DNA of 42,387 nucleotides, taken from assembly GCA_023457535.1 (NCBI GenBank), contig JAEWLN010000088.1:1-42387 (forward strand), written 5' to 3'. The notes beneath the pieces are model-generated. The model ran no database searches. It saw nothing but the letters and a program-made list of their open reading frames with translations, and was not told the DNA's origin. This DNA is from Bacteroidota bacterium. Its GTDB lineage: Bacteria > Bacteroidota > Bacteroidia > Flavobacteriales > Flavobacteriaceae. Position 1 is the first letter of the stretch. The number at the start of each line of letters is the position of its first letter. Positions 25,520-34,288 of this stretch are shown one piece after another. Both the position numbers and the translations under genes were made by a program.

Positions 25520-26061
25520 CGCTCTCCGGCCAAAATATTTACCTGCGTGCGCTCGAGCCTGAAGACCTCGAATTTGTTTACGCCATTGAAAACGACGAAA
25601 AAATCTGGGAAATCAGCAATACGCAAACGCCCTATTCTAAGTTTTTGATTCGGGAATACCTTAAAAATGCGAGGCAGGATATCTTTCAGGCGCGTCAGTT
25701 GCGCCTTGCGATATGCATGCAGCGGTCGTTTCAGCCTATCGGGCTTATCGATCTCTTTGACTACGACCCTAAGAACAACCGTGCCGGAGTGGGCATTTTG
25801 ATCCGCGATGAAGCCGACCGCAATACCGGAATAGGCAGTGAGGCGCTCGGACTTTTGATCGATTATGCGTTCAGACGCCTGGCGCTGCATCAACTTTATG
25901 CGAATATTGACACCGGGAATAGTGCGAGTTTAAAGCTTTTTGCTAATTTTGGATTTGTGCAGGTCGGGGTCAAAAGAGACTGGAATTACACAAGCGGGGG
26001 TTATCGCGATGAAGCGTTATTCCAACTGATCGCACCGCAAAAAACACAATCAAATCCTTAG
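25513..26061 (+). CDS. GNAT-family N-acetyltransferase (RimJ/RimL type)
   Basis: The product is 182 residues: LRALEPEDLEFVYAIEND is the typical RimJ/RimL-like N-terminus, and RDEADRNTGIGSEALGLLIDYAF carries the R/Q-x-x-G-x-G acetyl-CoA loop in variant form (RNTGIGSEA). It ends with LFANFGFVQVGVKRDW, normal for the fold. Acceptor unknown; it may be a small metabolite or protein terminus. It overlaps dapF by 7 nt and is 4 nt from mltG. Confidence 0.85.
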   Translation: MLTLSGQNIYLRALEPEDLEFVYAIENDEKIWEISNTQTPYSKFLIREYLKNARQDIFQARQLRLAICMQRSFQPIGLIDLFDYDPKNNRAGVGILIRDEADRNTGIGSEALGLLIDYAFRRLALHQLYANIDTGNSASLKLFANFGFVQVGVKRDWNYTSGGYRDEALFQLIAPQKTQSNP

Positions 26062-26065
26062 TTTA

Positions 26066-27109
26066 TTGAGAGCAAAGAAAATCATCGGCATTTTATCAGT
26101 GGTCATTGTGACCGGACTTATCGTGTACGGCTACATGATGTACCGCAACATTTTCGCGGGCAATACCAGGTTTACTGAAAAAGAAGTTTACGTGACCATT
26201 CCTACGGGATCGGATTACGATGCGGTCAAAAAGATCATGGCGGCGTACGTAGATGACATGGAGCGTTTTGAAACCGTGGCCGAAAAGAAATCGTATCCGC
26301 AGCGCGACCACAAATCCGGGCGCTTTCTGATCAAACGCGGTATGAACAGCAACGAGATTGTCAATGCGTTGCGACAGAATGTGCCGGTAGACCTGACGTT
26401 CAATAACCAGGAACGCATTGAGGACCTTGCCGGACGCATCTCGCACCAGATCGAAGCCGACAGCCTGAGTCTGCTGAGCGCGTTCAAAGACCCAACGTTT
26501 CTCAGCGAAAACGGATTTACCGAGGATGACGTATTGGCCATGTTCATCCCGAATTCGTACGAATTTTTCTGGGATACCGATGCGACCAGGTTTCGCGAGC
26601 GCATGGCCAAAGAGTTCAGAAAATTCTGGACCGACGAACGCATCGAAAAGGCCAGGGCGCAGAACCTCACCCCGATACAAGCCACGGTGCTTGCGTCAAT
26701 CGTACACAAAGAAACGGTCAAAAAAGACGAGCGGCCGCGCGTGGCTGGGGTTTACCTGAACCGATTGAACAAAGGAATGAAACTCGAAGCGGACCCTACG
26801 GTGATCTACGCGGTCAAAAAGAATTCGGGCGATTGGAACCAGGTCATCAAGCGCGTACTCAACAAAGACCTCGCGACCGATTCTCCATACAACACCTATA
26901 TGTATGCAACGTTGCCACCCGGACCCATTGCCATGCCGGACATTACCGCCATCGACGCCGTACTGAATCCGGAAAAGCACAATTATATCTATTTTTGTGC
27001 GAGCGTGACCAATTTTGGGTACCACGAATTTGCGGTCACGGCCGCCCAACATGAGGTAAATCGCCAGAAATACGTGGCATGGATTAATGGTCAGGGCATT
27101 AAGCGATAA
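26066..27109 (+). CDS. mltG: Endolytic peptidoglycan transglycosylase MltG
   Basis: This enzyme cleaves nascent glycan strands and so sets their length. It has 347 residues, starting at TTG (26066), the only plausible start before the membrane helix (IIGILSVVIVTGLIVYGYMMY). A LysM-like segment (TEKEVYVTIPTGSDYDAV...) precedes the catalytic domain, where the conserved Glu216 sits in ASIVHKETVKKDE; VAGVYLNRLNKGMKLEADPTV and LPPGPIAMPDITAIDAVLNP follow. It anchors to the inner membrane facing the periplasm. It lies 4 nt after the GNAT gene and its TAA is directly followed by the GTG of the DUF2279 gene. Confidence 0.92.
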   Translation: MRAKKIIGILSVVIVTGLIVYGYMMYRNIFAGNTRFTEKEVYVTIPTGSDYDAVKKIMAAYVDDMERFETVAEKKSYPQRDHKSGRFLIKRGMNSNEIVNALRQNVPVDLTFNNQERIEDLAGRISHQIEADSLSLLSAFKDPTFLSENGFTEDDVLAMFIPNSYEFFWDTDATRFRERMAKEFRKFWTDERIEKARAQNLTPIQATVLASIVHKETVKKDERPRVAGVYLNRLNKGMKLEADPTVIYAVKKNSGDWNQVIKRVLNKDLATDSPYNTYMYATLPPGPIAMPDITAIDAVLNPEKHNYIYFCASVTNFGYHEFAVTAAQHEVNRQKYVAWINGQGIKR

Positions 27110-28021
27110 GTGAAAGGCAGGGCATACATAGCGCTGTTGTTGCTCGCAAGCCTGTCGGTGGCGGGCCAGAGTGGTTTGAACCGGTTTTTGACACCGTCCG
27201 ATTCGCTTCATAAACCCCGTCGCACCGGCGTACTGATCGCCGAAGGTGCATTGGCAGCCGGAGCCCTTTTTGCACTGCACCAATCTTGGTATTCCGATTA
27301 CAAGCAAACCGATTTTCATACGGTAAACGACAACGCAGACTGGCTCCAAATGGACAAAGCAGGTCATGTCTTTTCGTCCTACCATCTTGGCAGGCTCGGC
27401 AAGGAAGCCCTCGCGTGGAGTGGTGCCAGCCGTTCCCAACAGCTTATTTACGGTCCGGGCGCAGGATTTTTATTCCTGACCGCCGTTGAAATCATGGATG
27501 GCTATTCATCTGGGTGGGGATTTTCAGGCGGCGATGTAGCGGCCAATTTTGCAGGAACCGCGTTCTATGTAGGGCAGGAGCTTTTGTGGAAGGAGCAGCG
27601 CATCGTTCCTAAATTTTCGTTCCATACCACTGAATATGCTTCGGCGCGGCCCAACGTGCTGGGTCAAAACCTGCCCGAGCAAATCCTAAAAGATTACAAC
27701 GGGCAAACGTATTGGCTGTCGGCCAACGTTCACTCATTTTTTAAAGGGACAACAATTCCAAAATGGCTCAATGTGGCCGTCGGGTATGGTGGTGAAGGCA
27801 TGCTGACCGGGCGGGACGTGCTGGTCAATACGGTGTTTTTGCCCGAGAGCGGACGCGTGCGGCAATTTTACTTCAGTTTGGATGCCGATCTCACTAAAAT
27901 CGAGACCAAATCACATGTGCTCAAGACCCTTTTTGCTGTTTTTAACACCGTAAAAATCCCGGCGCCAACGGTGGAGTTCAGGAACGACGGCATCGTAAAA
28001 TTCCGCTACCTCTATTTTTAG
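27110..28021 (+). CDS. DUF2279-like envelope protein
   Basis: The product is 303 residues starting at GTG immediately after the mltG stop. A signal peptide (to about AGQS, residue 21) is followed by hydrophobic and aromatic segments (SWYSDYKQTDFHTVNDNADWLQMDKAGH, FSSYHLGRLG, YGPGAGFLFLTAVEIMDGYSS). These match my recollection of the DUF2279 family of predicted periplasmic/outer-membrane-associated proteins in flavobacteria. Function unknown; position after mltG suggests an envelope role. An ATG start is not available in this frame nearby. Confidence 0.7.
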   Translation: MKGRAYIALLLLASLSVAGQSGLNRFLTPSDSLHKPRRTGVLIAEGALAAGALFALHQSWYSDYKQTDFHTVNDNADWLQMDKAGHVFSSYHLGRLGKEALAWSGASRSQQLIYGPGAGFLFLTAVEIMDGYSSGWGFSGGDVAANFAGTAFYVGQELLWKEQRIVPKFSFHTTEYASARPNVLGQNLPEQILKDYNGQTYWLSANVHSFFKGTTIPKWLNVAVGYGGEGMLTGRDVLVNTVFLPESGRVRQFYFSLDADLTKIETKSHVLKTLFAVFNTVKIPAPTVEFRNDGIVKFRYLYF

Positions 28022-28063
28022 AAAACTTTAACTGGCTGATTTTCAGCATTAGTATATTTGTCG

Positions 28064-28071
28064 TATCTTTG
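28064..28071 (+). promoter_or_regulatory. -7 element for the lysozyme-like protein gene
   Basis: TATCTTTG matches TAnnTTTG exactly; TTTC lies about 20 nt upstream. The leader would be about 42 nt. Confidence 0.5.
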
Positions 28072-28119
28072 GCCCTCAGAAATTTTCGCGGAGTGACAGT
28101 CCCGGAAGAAAACCAAAGT

Positions 28120-28752
28120 ATGATTAAGAAATGGACATTTTACATTGCAATTTTATTTTCAGTTACCTATTTGAGTTCGGGATTTAAACCTTTCCGGATA
28201 CAAGATCACCAATGGTCCCAAACCCAAATCGAGGCAGGGGCGTATGCATTTCCATCCCAGGAAAAAAGCGATTACATTTTATCTTCGATTCCGTTTACCG
28301 GAAAATACTTCATCGGATTTAAAGAAGCCCTTGCGTTCAAAGAGTCGCAAGGCAAATACCACAAAGTAAATACACTCGGCTATCTCGGGAAATACCAATT
28401 CGGCCGTGAAACTTTAAAATCCGTCGGCATCCATGACAGCCTCGCGTTTTTGCGCAATCCAAAGTTGCAGGAAAAGGCATTTGTTGCGCTGCTGTCCAAA
28501 AACAAATGGGAATTGCGCGATGAGATCAAAGAATATTCTGGTAAAATCGTCGACGGCGTCAAAATCACCGAATCCGGATTGCTTGCCGCTGCGCACCTCG
28601 GCGGGGTAGGGTCTGTCAAGAAGTTTCTGTGCAGCAACGGCGCGCGCAAATGCAAAGACGATTACGGTACGTCGGTTAAAAGTTACATGAAATGGTTCGG
28701 CGGATACGAAACTTCGGCCATTGTCGCCGATGCGAATGCCAAAGCAAAATAA
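28120..28752 (+). CDS. Lysozyme-like (transglycosylase SLT-type) protein, putative
   Basis: The product is 210 residues from MIKKWTFYIAILFSVTYLSS, with a signal or anchor helix. FKEALAFKESQGKY followed by GYLGKYQFGRETL is the pattern of lysozyme-superfamily transglycosylases: a catalytic Glu in an ES motif, then GYxGKYQFG. LLAAAHLGGVGSVKKFL also fits that fold. It would cut peptidoglycan in the periplasm or be secreted. An in-frame TTG at 28069 lies within the promoter and is rejected. It follows the mltG/DUF2279 group and has its own promoter and terminator. Confidence 0.65.
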   Translation: MIKKWTFYIAILFSVTYLSSGFKPFRIQDHQWSQTQIEAGAYAFPSQEKSDYILSSIPFTGKYFIGFKEALAFKESQGKYHKVNTLGYLGKYQFGRETLKSVGIHDSLAFLRNPKLQEKAFVALLSKNKWELRDEIKEYSGKIVDGVKITESGLLAAAHLGGVGSVKKFLCSNGARKCKDDYGTSVKSYMKWFGGYETSAIVADANAKAK

Positions 28753-28771
28753 TAGCTCCTCTATATTGTTG

Positions 28772-28798
28772 AAAACCTGTCATTTGGCAGGTTTTTTT
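28772..28798 (+). terminator. Rho-independent terminator after the lysozyme-like gene
   Basis: AAACCTGTC-ATTT-GGCAGGTTT with a T run; the stem contains one T-G pair. Confidence 0.8.
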
Positions 28799-28810
28799 GC
28801 TTGAAGCAAC

Positions 28811-29524
28811 TTAATTTTTGTGGATCGCGAACAGCGCCGGACGGTTGTGTAAATCAACAGTAACCTTTTTCCACTCGCGAACGCGCAACGTGCGGATGAA
28901 TTCCGTGGGAAGCGTCAAATCGGCGGCCACACACAAAAGGGTATCGGGTTGCAAAGCCTGGAGCAAGTCTTCGAGCATTTTGTTGTTGCGGTACGGCGTT
29001 TCGATGAACAATTGCGACTGGTTCTTCTCGTGCGACAGTTTCTCAAAATGCCTGAGCGCCGATTTTTTCTCCGATTTTTCGATCGGCAAATACCCGTTGA
29101 ACGCAAAACTCTGCCCGTTCATGCCCGCGCCCATCACGGCGAGCAATATCGACGATGGTCCTACAAGCGGCACCACCTGAATTCCTTTTTGGTGCGCCAG
29201 GGCCACCACGACCGCCCCCGGATCGGCGACGCCGGGACAACCCGCTTCGCTCATCAGTCCTACGTTCTTTCCTTCCAGGCACGGTGCGAGCAACGCGGCA
29301 TGGTTTGAAACATCAGTGTGTTTGTTGAGCGTTTGCAGCCGCAGCGATGATTGTGCTTTTTCAGGTAAAATGGCTTTGATGAAACGGCGCGCGGTTTTTT
29401 CGTTTTCCACGATGTAGTCGTCGATAAAACCAATGGTGCGTGCGATGGTGTGTGGCAAGACCTCGGTCGGGTCGTTGTCGCCGAGCGGAACCGGAATCAG
29501 GTAAAGTTTGCCCGATGCATTCAT
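28811..29524 (-). CDS. SAM-dependent methyltransferase of the RsmI/tetrapyrrole-methylase family
   Basis: The product is 237 residues from MNASGKLYLIPVPLGD. The glycine-rich GKLYLIPVPLGD, SEAGCPGVADPGAVVVALAHQ and PLVGPSSILLAVMGAGMNGQ segments are the signatures of the tetrapyrrole-methylase fold. RsmI proper methylates the ribose of C1402 of 16S rRNA; this shorter flavobacterial form is often annotated only as a SAM methyltransferase, and the substrate is uncertain. Its ATG overlaps the stop of the LMW phosphatase gene by 4 nt, so it ends the dnaA operon. Confidence 0.8.
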   Translation of the reverse strand: MNASGKLYLIPVPLGDNDPTEVLPHTIARTIGFIDDYIVENEKTARRFIKAILPEKAQSSLRLQTLNKHTDVSNHAALLAPCLEGKNVGLMSEAGCPGVADPGAVVVALAHQKGIQVVPLVGPSSILLAVMGAGMNGQSFAFNGYLPIEKSEKKSALRHFEKLSHEKNQSQLFIETPYRNNKMLEDLLQALQPDTLLCVAADLTLPTEFIRTLRVREWKKVTVDLHNRPALFAIHKN

Positions 29525-29988
29525 GGGTGTTGGGCAATGAGTTTTTTGGCAATAATCCCGCACGCTTCGTCGAGCATCGCATAAACAGTGTCAAAACCGT
29601 TGGCCAGCCCGAAATAAGGATCCGGAACATCGACATTTTCGCCCGGAAACAATTCGTTCAGGATCATTTTGACCTTGGCTTTGTGTTCAGGGGTTTGGGC
29701 CAGCCGGATCACATCGTCGTAATTGGTCGAATCCATCACGTAGATATAGTCGAACGCGTCAAAATCGGCTTTGGAAAACAGCCGGCCGCGCTGGCACGAA
29801 ATGTCGATCCCGTTGCGTCGTGCTACGTCAATCGACCGGTTGTCGGGTTGTTTGCCCACATGCCAGTGACCCGTGCCGGCAGAGTCGACGGTGAATTTGT
29901 CGGCCGGAAGTTTAGATGCCAACAGTCCTTCGGCCAGAGGCGAACGGCAAATGTTACCCAGGCAGACCATTAATATCTTGATTGGCAT
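29521..29988 (-). CDS. Low-molecular-weight protein-tyrosine phosphatase
   Basis: The product is 155 residues from MPIKILMVCLGNICRSPLAEG. The P-loop C-x5-R-S is Cys9 to Arg15-Ser16 and the general-acid Asp is in DVPDPYFG near the C-terminus, so the enzyme looks active. It dephosphorylates phosphotyrosine proteins or related substrates, often in polysaccharide regulation. It starts within the dnaA stop codon (1-nt overlap) and overlaps the methyltransferase gene by 4 nt. The longer frame upstream lies inside dnaA and is rejected. Confidence 0.9.
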   Translation of the reverse strand: MPIKILMVCLGNICRSPLAEGLLASKLPADKFTVDSAGTGHWHVGKQPDNRSIDVARRNGIDISCQRGRLFSKADFDAFDYIYVMDSTNYDDVIRLAQTPEHKAKVKMILNELFPGENVDVPDPYFGLANGFDTVYAMLDEACGIIAKKLIAQHP

Positions 29989-31415
29989 TACAACGAAAGT
30001 TTCTTGTTGATGTCTTCTACGAATTTCTTGAACTGTTTGTCGGTGGCCACGAGGTTGTCCACGGTTTTGCATGCGTGTAATACCGTCGCGTGGTCGCGGT
30101 CCCCGATTTGCGCCCCAATGTTGGCCAGCGAAGCCTTGGTAAACTTCTTGGCAAAAAACATGGCGAGCTGACGCGCCTGTACCACATGGCGTTTGCGCGT
30201 TTTGGACTGCAGCGTTTCAAGGTCGAGCTGGAAATAATCCGAGACGATTTTTTGGATGTAATCGATCGAGATTTCGCGTTTTACATTTTTGACGAATTTC
30301 TCAACCACGTGCTTGGCCAGTTCGATGGTCACTTCTTTTTTATTGAACGACGATTGGGCGATCAGTGAAATGATGGCGCCTTCGAGCTCACGCACGTTCG
30401 ATTTGATGTTGCGCGCGACATATTCGATGATTTCCTCAGGCATGTCAACACCGTCGCGGTACAAAATGTTCTTGAGGATCGAAATGCGCGTTTCGTAATC
30501 GGGCTGGTGCAGTTCTGCAGACAGGCCCCATTTGAACCGCGAAAGTAAGCGCTGTTCGATGTCTTGCATGTCCACGGGCGCTTTGTCCGAGGTCAGGATG
30601 ACCTGCTTGCCGTTTTGGTGCAGGTAATTGAAGATGTGGAAAAACACATCCTGCGTTCCCGATTTTCCGGAAAGGAATTGCACATCGTCAATGATCAGAA
30701 CGTCGATGAGCTGGTAAAAGTGAATGAAATCGTTTCGGTTGTTTTTCTTGACCGAATCGATGTATTGTTGGGTGAAAATCTCGGCCGAAATATACAGCAC
30801 CGTCTTTTCAGGGTATTTGTCCTTGATCTCCACACCGATCGCGTGCGCCAGGTGCGTTTTTCCGAGTCCGACGCCGCCAAAAATCAACAACGGGTTGAAC
30901 GACGTGCCGCCGGGTTTATTCGCTACAGCCATGCCTGCCGAACGTGCGAGCCGGTTGGAATCGCCTTCGAGAAAATTGTCAAAGCTGTAATTGGCATTGA
31001 GCTGCGATTCGATCTTCAGATTGCGGATGCCCGGAATCACAAACGGATTCTTGAGCTCGGGATTCAGGTTCTTGAATGGAGCGTCGACTTCCTGCGACTT
31101 CACAGGCGAGCGGTGCGCACTGGGCAACTGCTCCGTAAACGGTTGCTTGTTGCCGTAAGTGTTTTCCATTTTGATTTTATAGAGTAACTTTGCATTTTTC
31201 CCGAGTTCCTTGGTGAGCGCTACTTTGAGCAATTTAACGTAATGCTCCTCGAGCCATTCATAAAAGAATTTACTCGGAACCTGAATATAGAGGGCGTTAT
31301 CAGTGAGCTCAACAGACTTAATCGGTTCGAACCAGGTTTTATAGGCCTGTTCCTGGATATTGTCCTTTATGAAAAGCAGACAATTTTCCCATACTGATTG
31401 CGCAGTTTTGCTCAT
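29988..31415 (-). CDS. dnaA: Chromosomal replication initiator protein DnaA
   Basis: DnaA opens oriC and loads the helicase; it has 475 residues, complete. Domain I (MSKTAQSVWENCLLFIKDNI..., 1-80) and a linker precede the AAA+ core, with Walker A GGVGLGKT (180-187) and Walker B IIDD (241-244). The C-terminal HTH domain carries the DnaA signature DRDHATVLHA. It is followed by a phosphatase and a methyltransferase in one overlapping operon, an order I recall as typical in flavobacteria. The minus-strand promoter region has CATATTTG (one mismatch to the -7 consensus). Confidence 0.96.
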   Translation of the reverse strand: MSKTAQSVWENCLLFIKDNIQEQAYKTWFEPIKSVELTDNALYIQVPSKFFYEWLEEHYVKLLKVALTKELGKNAKLLYKIKMENTYGNKQPFTEQLPSAHRSPVKSQEVDAPFKNLNPELKNPFVIPGIRNLKIESQLNANYSFDNFLEGDSNRLARSAGMAVANKPGGTSFNPLLIFGGVGLGKTHLAHAIGVEIKDKYPEKTVLYISAEIFTQQYIDSVKKNNRNDFIHFYQLIDVLIIDDVQFLSGKSGTQDVFFHIFNYLHQNGKQVILTSDKAPVDMQDIEQRLLSRFKWGLSAELHQPDYETRISILKNILYRDGVDMPEEIIEYVARNIKSNVRELEGAIISLIAQSSFNKKEVTIELAKHVVEKFVKNVKREISIDYIQKIVSDYFQLDLETLQSKTRKRHVVQARQLAMFFAKKFTKASLANIGAQIGDRDHATVLHACKTVDNLVATDKQFKKFVEDINKKLSL

Positions 31416-31617
31416 AAATGGTGTTAAATTAGTGTTTTATTAAAGGTTCTCTTACAACGGAAAAAAGACTGTTTTCCTTTGCATTTTGGGGAAACAAATA
31501 TGTGAACAAAAATCGTTAAAAAAAAATAAAAAGCGGGTTGATTTTTTAAAATTATTATTGTACGGACACCCGTTTCGACCCTTTGCTAATGTACTAAAAA
31601 GCCATACAAAATCCAAT
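31416..31617. other. AT-rich divergent region between dnaA and the thioesterase gene
   Basis: The 202 bp are strongly A/T-rich with long A runs on the plus strand. No TTATCCACA-type DnaA box is visible (nearest is TGTGAACAA at 31501, two mismatches), so an origin here is not supported. It must hold both divergent promoters; CATATTTG on the minus strand near 31496-31503 and TATTATTG (31553-31560) on the plus strand are one mismatch from the -7 consensus. Confidence 0.35.
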
Positions 31618-32031
31618 ATGAAAACACATGAAATCCAGCTGCGCGTAAGGTATTCAGAAACAGACCAAATGGGGGTCGTTTACCACGGGAATTACTTGCC
31701 ATACTTCGAAATCGGGCGGGTTGAATGGCTCAGGAGCCACGGCGTATCCTATAGGTGGATGGAGGAAAACGGCATCGGTTTGCCCATTGCTTCACTCACG
31801 CTGAATTACAAAAAACCTGCGCGTTATGACGAGCTGCTCACCGTGCGCACGACGTTCAAAAGCCAGACATCGGTCAAGATCGATTTTGACTGTGAAATCC
31901 TTAACGAAAACGGCGAATTGCTGACCACGATGTACATCATGCTCGTATTTGTCAACTTTGCGACGGGCAAGCCCATGAGTCCGCCGGACTACATCAGGGA
32001 AATTATCGACAAACTGGAAAGCGCGTCGTAA
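31618..32031 (+). CDS. Hot-dog fold acyl-CoA thioesterase (YbgC/FadM-like)
   Basis: The product is 137 residues from MKTHEIQLRVRYSETDQMG, the usual length for YbgC/4-hydroxybenzoyl-CoA thioesterase proteins. The catalytic-region motif DQMGVVYHGNYLPYFEIGR is well conserved, with the Asp that activates water. The long frame upstream of this ATG is non-family and rejected. It hydrolyses acyl-CoAs, physiological substrate unknown. It is divergent from dnaA and convergent with yigZ, six nt apart. Confidence 0.88.
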   Translation: MKTHEIQLRVRYSETDQMGVVYHGNYLPYFEIGRVEWLRSHGVSYRWMEENGIGLPIASLTLNYKKPARYDELLTVRTTFKSQTSVKIDFDCEILNENGELLTTMYIMLVFVNFATGKPMSPPDYIREIIDKLESAS

Positions 32032-32037
32032 AAGCGA

Positions 32038-32646
32038 TTAAGCCGGTTTGACCGCGACGCCAAAAATCGCCTCAAATGATGCAACGACCGCTGCGGCGTC
32101 TTTTTTTCGCGTTGCGATTTTTATTTCGCAATCGAGTTCCATTTTTTGATCCACGATGACAAGGTTTTTTTCCTTGATCACGCGCATGACTTTGTTCATG
32201 TTTTTGTAATCGAACGATAACAGGTAATGCATGTCAATGGTTCGCTCGACGATCTCCGATTGCTCAAGCGCCATTTGCGCAGCGGTGCGATAGGCCGAAA
32301 TGAGTCCGCCTACGCCCAGTTTAACACCGCCAAAAAAACGGACAATTACTATCAATACATTCGTCACATTAAAGGACTGGATCTGGCCGTAAATCGGCAT
32401 GCCGGCGGAGTTCGATGGTTCGCCGTCGTCGTTGGCGCGATGCGTGGTCTTATCGGTGCCCATTTGCCACGCATAGCAAAAGTGGACTGCGCCGGGGTGT
32501 TGTTTGCGCAATTGTTCCAGGTGGTTTTTGACTTCGTCCTCCGTAGTGACCGGGAACGCATATCCAAAGAATTTGCTGTTTTTCTCTTTGTATAAAATTT
32601 CGGCAGAAGGCCGCGCCAGGGTTTGATAAATGTCGTCGGGTCTCAA
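32038..32646 (-). CDS. YigZ/IMPACT-family protein
   Basis: The product is about 202 residues. The IMPACT N-terminal domain includes YKEKNSKFFGYAFPV, HRANDDGEPSNSAGMPI and FFGGVKLGVGGLISAYR, and a DUF1949-like C-terminal domain follows. Members bind or influence translation factors, but the bacterial role is unclear. No ATG precedes the domain; the family normally starts a few residues before D-I/T-Y-Q-T, so a TTG at 32646 (giving M-R-P-D-D-I-Y-Q-T) is favoured. Another in-frame TTG at 32653-32655 overlaps the upstream TGA as TTGA and would couple translation. The start is uncertain by three codons. Confidence 0.8.
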   Translation of the reverse strand: MRPDDIYQTLARPSAEILYKEKNSKFFGYAFPVTTEDEVKNHLEQLRKQHPGAVHFCYAWQMGTDKTTHRANDDGEPSNSAGMPIYGQIQSFNVTNVLIVIVRFFGGVKLGVGGLISAYRTAAQMALEQSEIVERTIDMHYLLSFDYKNMNKVMRVIKEKNLVIVDQKMELDCEIKIATRKKDAAAVVASFEAIFGVAVKPA

Positions 32647-32651
32647 GGAAT

Positions 32652-33253
32652 TCAAAGCAGTTTTTTGTCGAACAAATGTACGACATCTTCCACGCCCGGC
32701 TGCAAATTCCAAACCTGTAATCCGCACTGGGCCGCTGCATCGCAATTTTCTTTTTTATCGTCTACAAATAAAGTACGCCCTGGCGAGAGATCGTGTTTTC
32801 GGATGATGTAGTTGAAAATCTCGCCATCGGGTTTGCGCATGCCCATTTCATACGAATAGTACACTTTTTCGAAACACTGGTAGAAAGCCCGGGCGAAGGA
32901 TTCCCCGACGAGTTCCTCGAATTGCCGGATGTGGATCGCATCTGTATTGGTCAGCAAAAACAGCCGGTATTTATGCGAAAGCAACTGCAGGAATTCGAGC
33001 CGTTCGAGCGGAAAGTCGCCTATGATCGCATTCCACGCCCTGCGTATGGCATCAATGTCCGCGTTGGGCAAATGTTTCAAAAAGCCGTCCATAAACTGGT
33101 TTTCAGTGATCCGGCCGCGCTCAAATTCGTCGTTGAGCGCAATGAGTTCCTCAGTCGGGGCATCGAGTCCGAGCGTGCGGAACATCTCGAGGGATTTTTC
33201 CTTTTCCAGGTTGACAACACATCGCCAAAGTCAAAAATAATGGTGTTGATCAT
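32652..33253 (-). pseudogene. HAD-superfamily phosphatase, frameshifted near the N-terminus
   Basis: The true start is the ATG at 33253, reading MINTIIFDFGDV with the HAD nucleophile Asp in DFGD. After GAT GTG TT the frame breaks: in the other frame the protein continues V-N-L-E-K-E-K-S-L-E-M-F-R to the stop at 32652. Restoring one base within 33215-33217 would give GDVLVNLEKEKSLEMFR. Downstream motifs are intact: LTNTD (motif II), KPDGEIF (Lys motif) and LFVDDKKEN (motif IV), typical of the HAD-IA group near YihX/phosphatase-like enzymes. With the frameshift, only an N-terminally truncated 177-residue product lacking the nucleophile could be made from 33185. It starts inside the ribD end and precedes yigZ. 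Confidence 0.8.
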
Positions 33254-34283
33254 GGTTCCTGAAGATTAAAAGTTCGTCATCGTGCATCGTCTGTCGTGTT
33301 GCCGGGCCATTTATCAACGGCGCCTGCACGCCCTGTGTCAAAACAGTCTTTCCGATAAAAACCCGAGCCTCGTCCCACAAACCTGCGTCGATAAAAGTTT
33401 GCAATGTAAGGGCGCCGCCTTCCACGATCACCGATTGCAGTCCGTACCCGTATAATTTTGTTAAGATTTGGGCAGCCACAGCGGTATTAAAGTCCACCGT
33501 CAGCGTTGGCAAATCGCCAAATGCACCGGTTCGACCGGGACTTGTAACGACAATGGTGGGCGTCTGATTATCAAATATATGACTTTGGAGTGGAATCCGT
33601 GCGCTTTTGTCGATAACTATCCGAACAGGATTTTCGCCTGTCCAATGCCGAACGTCCAGTTTGGGATTGTCGTCAATGGCGGTGCGCGTTCCCACGAGTA
33701 TGGCCTGTTCCTCGGCGCGCCATTTATGTACGAGCTGTTGTGAATAACTGCCCGAAATCCAAACCGGCCCGCGCGCATTTTTGGTCAGTGGTGTGATGAA
33801 TCCGTCTGCAGACTGCGCCCATTTCAAAATCACATACGGACGCCTTTTGTTGTGGAAAGTAAAAAACCGCTTATTGAGTTCGCGGCAATCTGGGGCAAGT
33901 ACGTCCACAGTTACGTCGACCCCTGCGTCGCGGAGTTTGGCAATGCCGCGTCCGGCCACTTTTTCATTGGGATCCACCGTTCCCACCACGACGCTGGGAA
34001 TTCCACTTTCAAGAACCAAATCGCAGCACGGTGGGGTTTTGCCAAAGTGCGAACACGGCTCTAGGCTCACGTAAAGGGTCGATCGGCAAAGCAGGCCAGG
34101 GTCTTTCACCGATGCGATTGCGAGCACTTCTGCATGCGGACCACCAGCCTTTCGATGCCAGCCCTCGCCAATGATTTTGCCATCGGCTACGATTACCGCG
34201 CCCACCATCGGGTTCGGATACGTCAGGCCCAGGCCGTTTTTGGCCAGTTCGATGCATCGGCGCATGTAAAACTCGTGGTTCAT
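33231..34283 (-). CDS. ribD: Bifunctional riboflavin deaminase/reductase RibD
   Basis: RibD catalyses two steps of riboflavin synthesis: deamination of the pyrimidine intermediate and NADPH reduction of its ribose. It has 350 residues. The deaminase domain has the zinc ligands His50 (PHAE, catalytic Glu52), Cys77 and Cys86 (PCSHFGKTPPC). The C-terminal reductase domain contains KWAQSADGFI and VIVEGGALTLQTF. The -7 element TAAATTTG sits 5 nt before the ATG. It is divergent from prmC and overlaps the HAD gene start by 23 nt. Confidence 0.93.
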   Translation of the reverse strand: MNHEFYMRRCIELAKNGLGLTYPNPMVGAVIVADGKIIGEGWHRKAGGPHAEVLAIASVKDPGLLCRSTLYVSLEPCSHFGKTPPCCDLVLESGIPSVVVGTVDPNEKVAGRGIAKLRDAGVDVTVDVLAPDCRELNKRFFTFHNKRRPYVILKWAQSADGFITPLTKNARGPVWISGSYSQQLVHKWRAEEQAILVGTRTAIDDNPKLDVRHWTGENPVRIVIDKSARIPLQSHIFDNQTPTIVVTSPGRTGAFGDLPTLTVDFNTAVAAQILTKLYGYGLQSVIVEGGALTLQTFIDAGLWDEARVFIGKTVLTQGVQAPLINGPATRQTMHDDELLIFRNHDQHHYF

Positions 34284-34288
34284 ATGCG

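Noticed and set aside
31416..31617. Replication origin beside dnaA
   Set aside because: The gap is AT-rich, but no cluster of TTATCCACA-like boxes is present; isolated TTATCCAC matches occur only inside genes (for example near 11896, 14381 and 23253).
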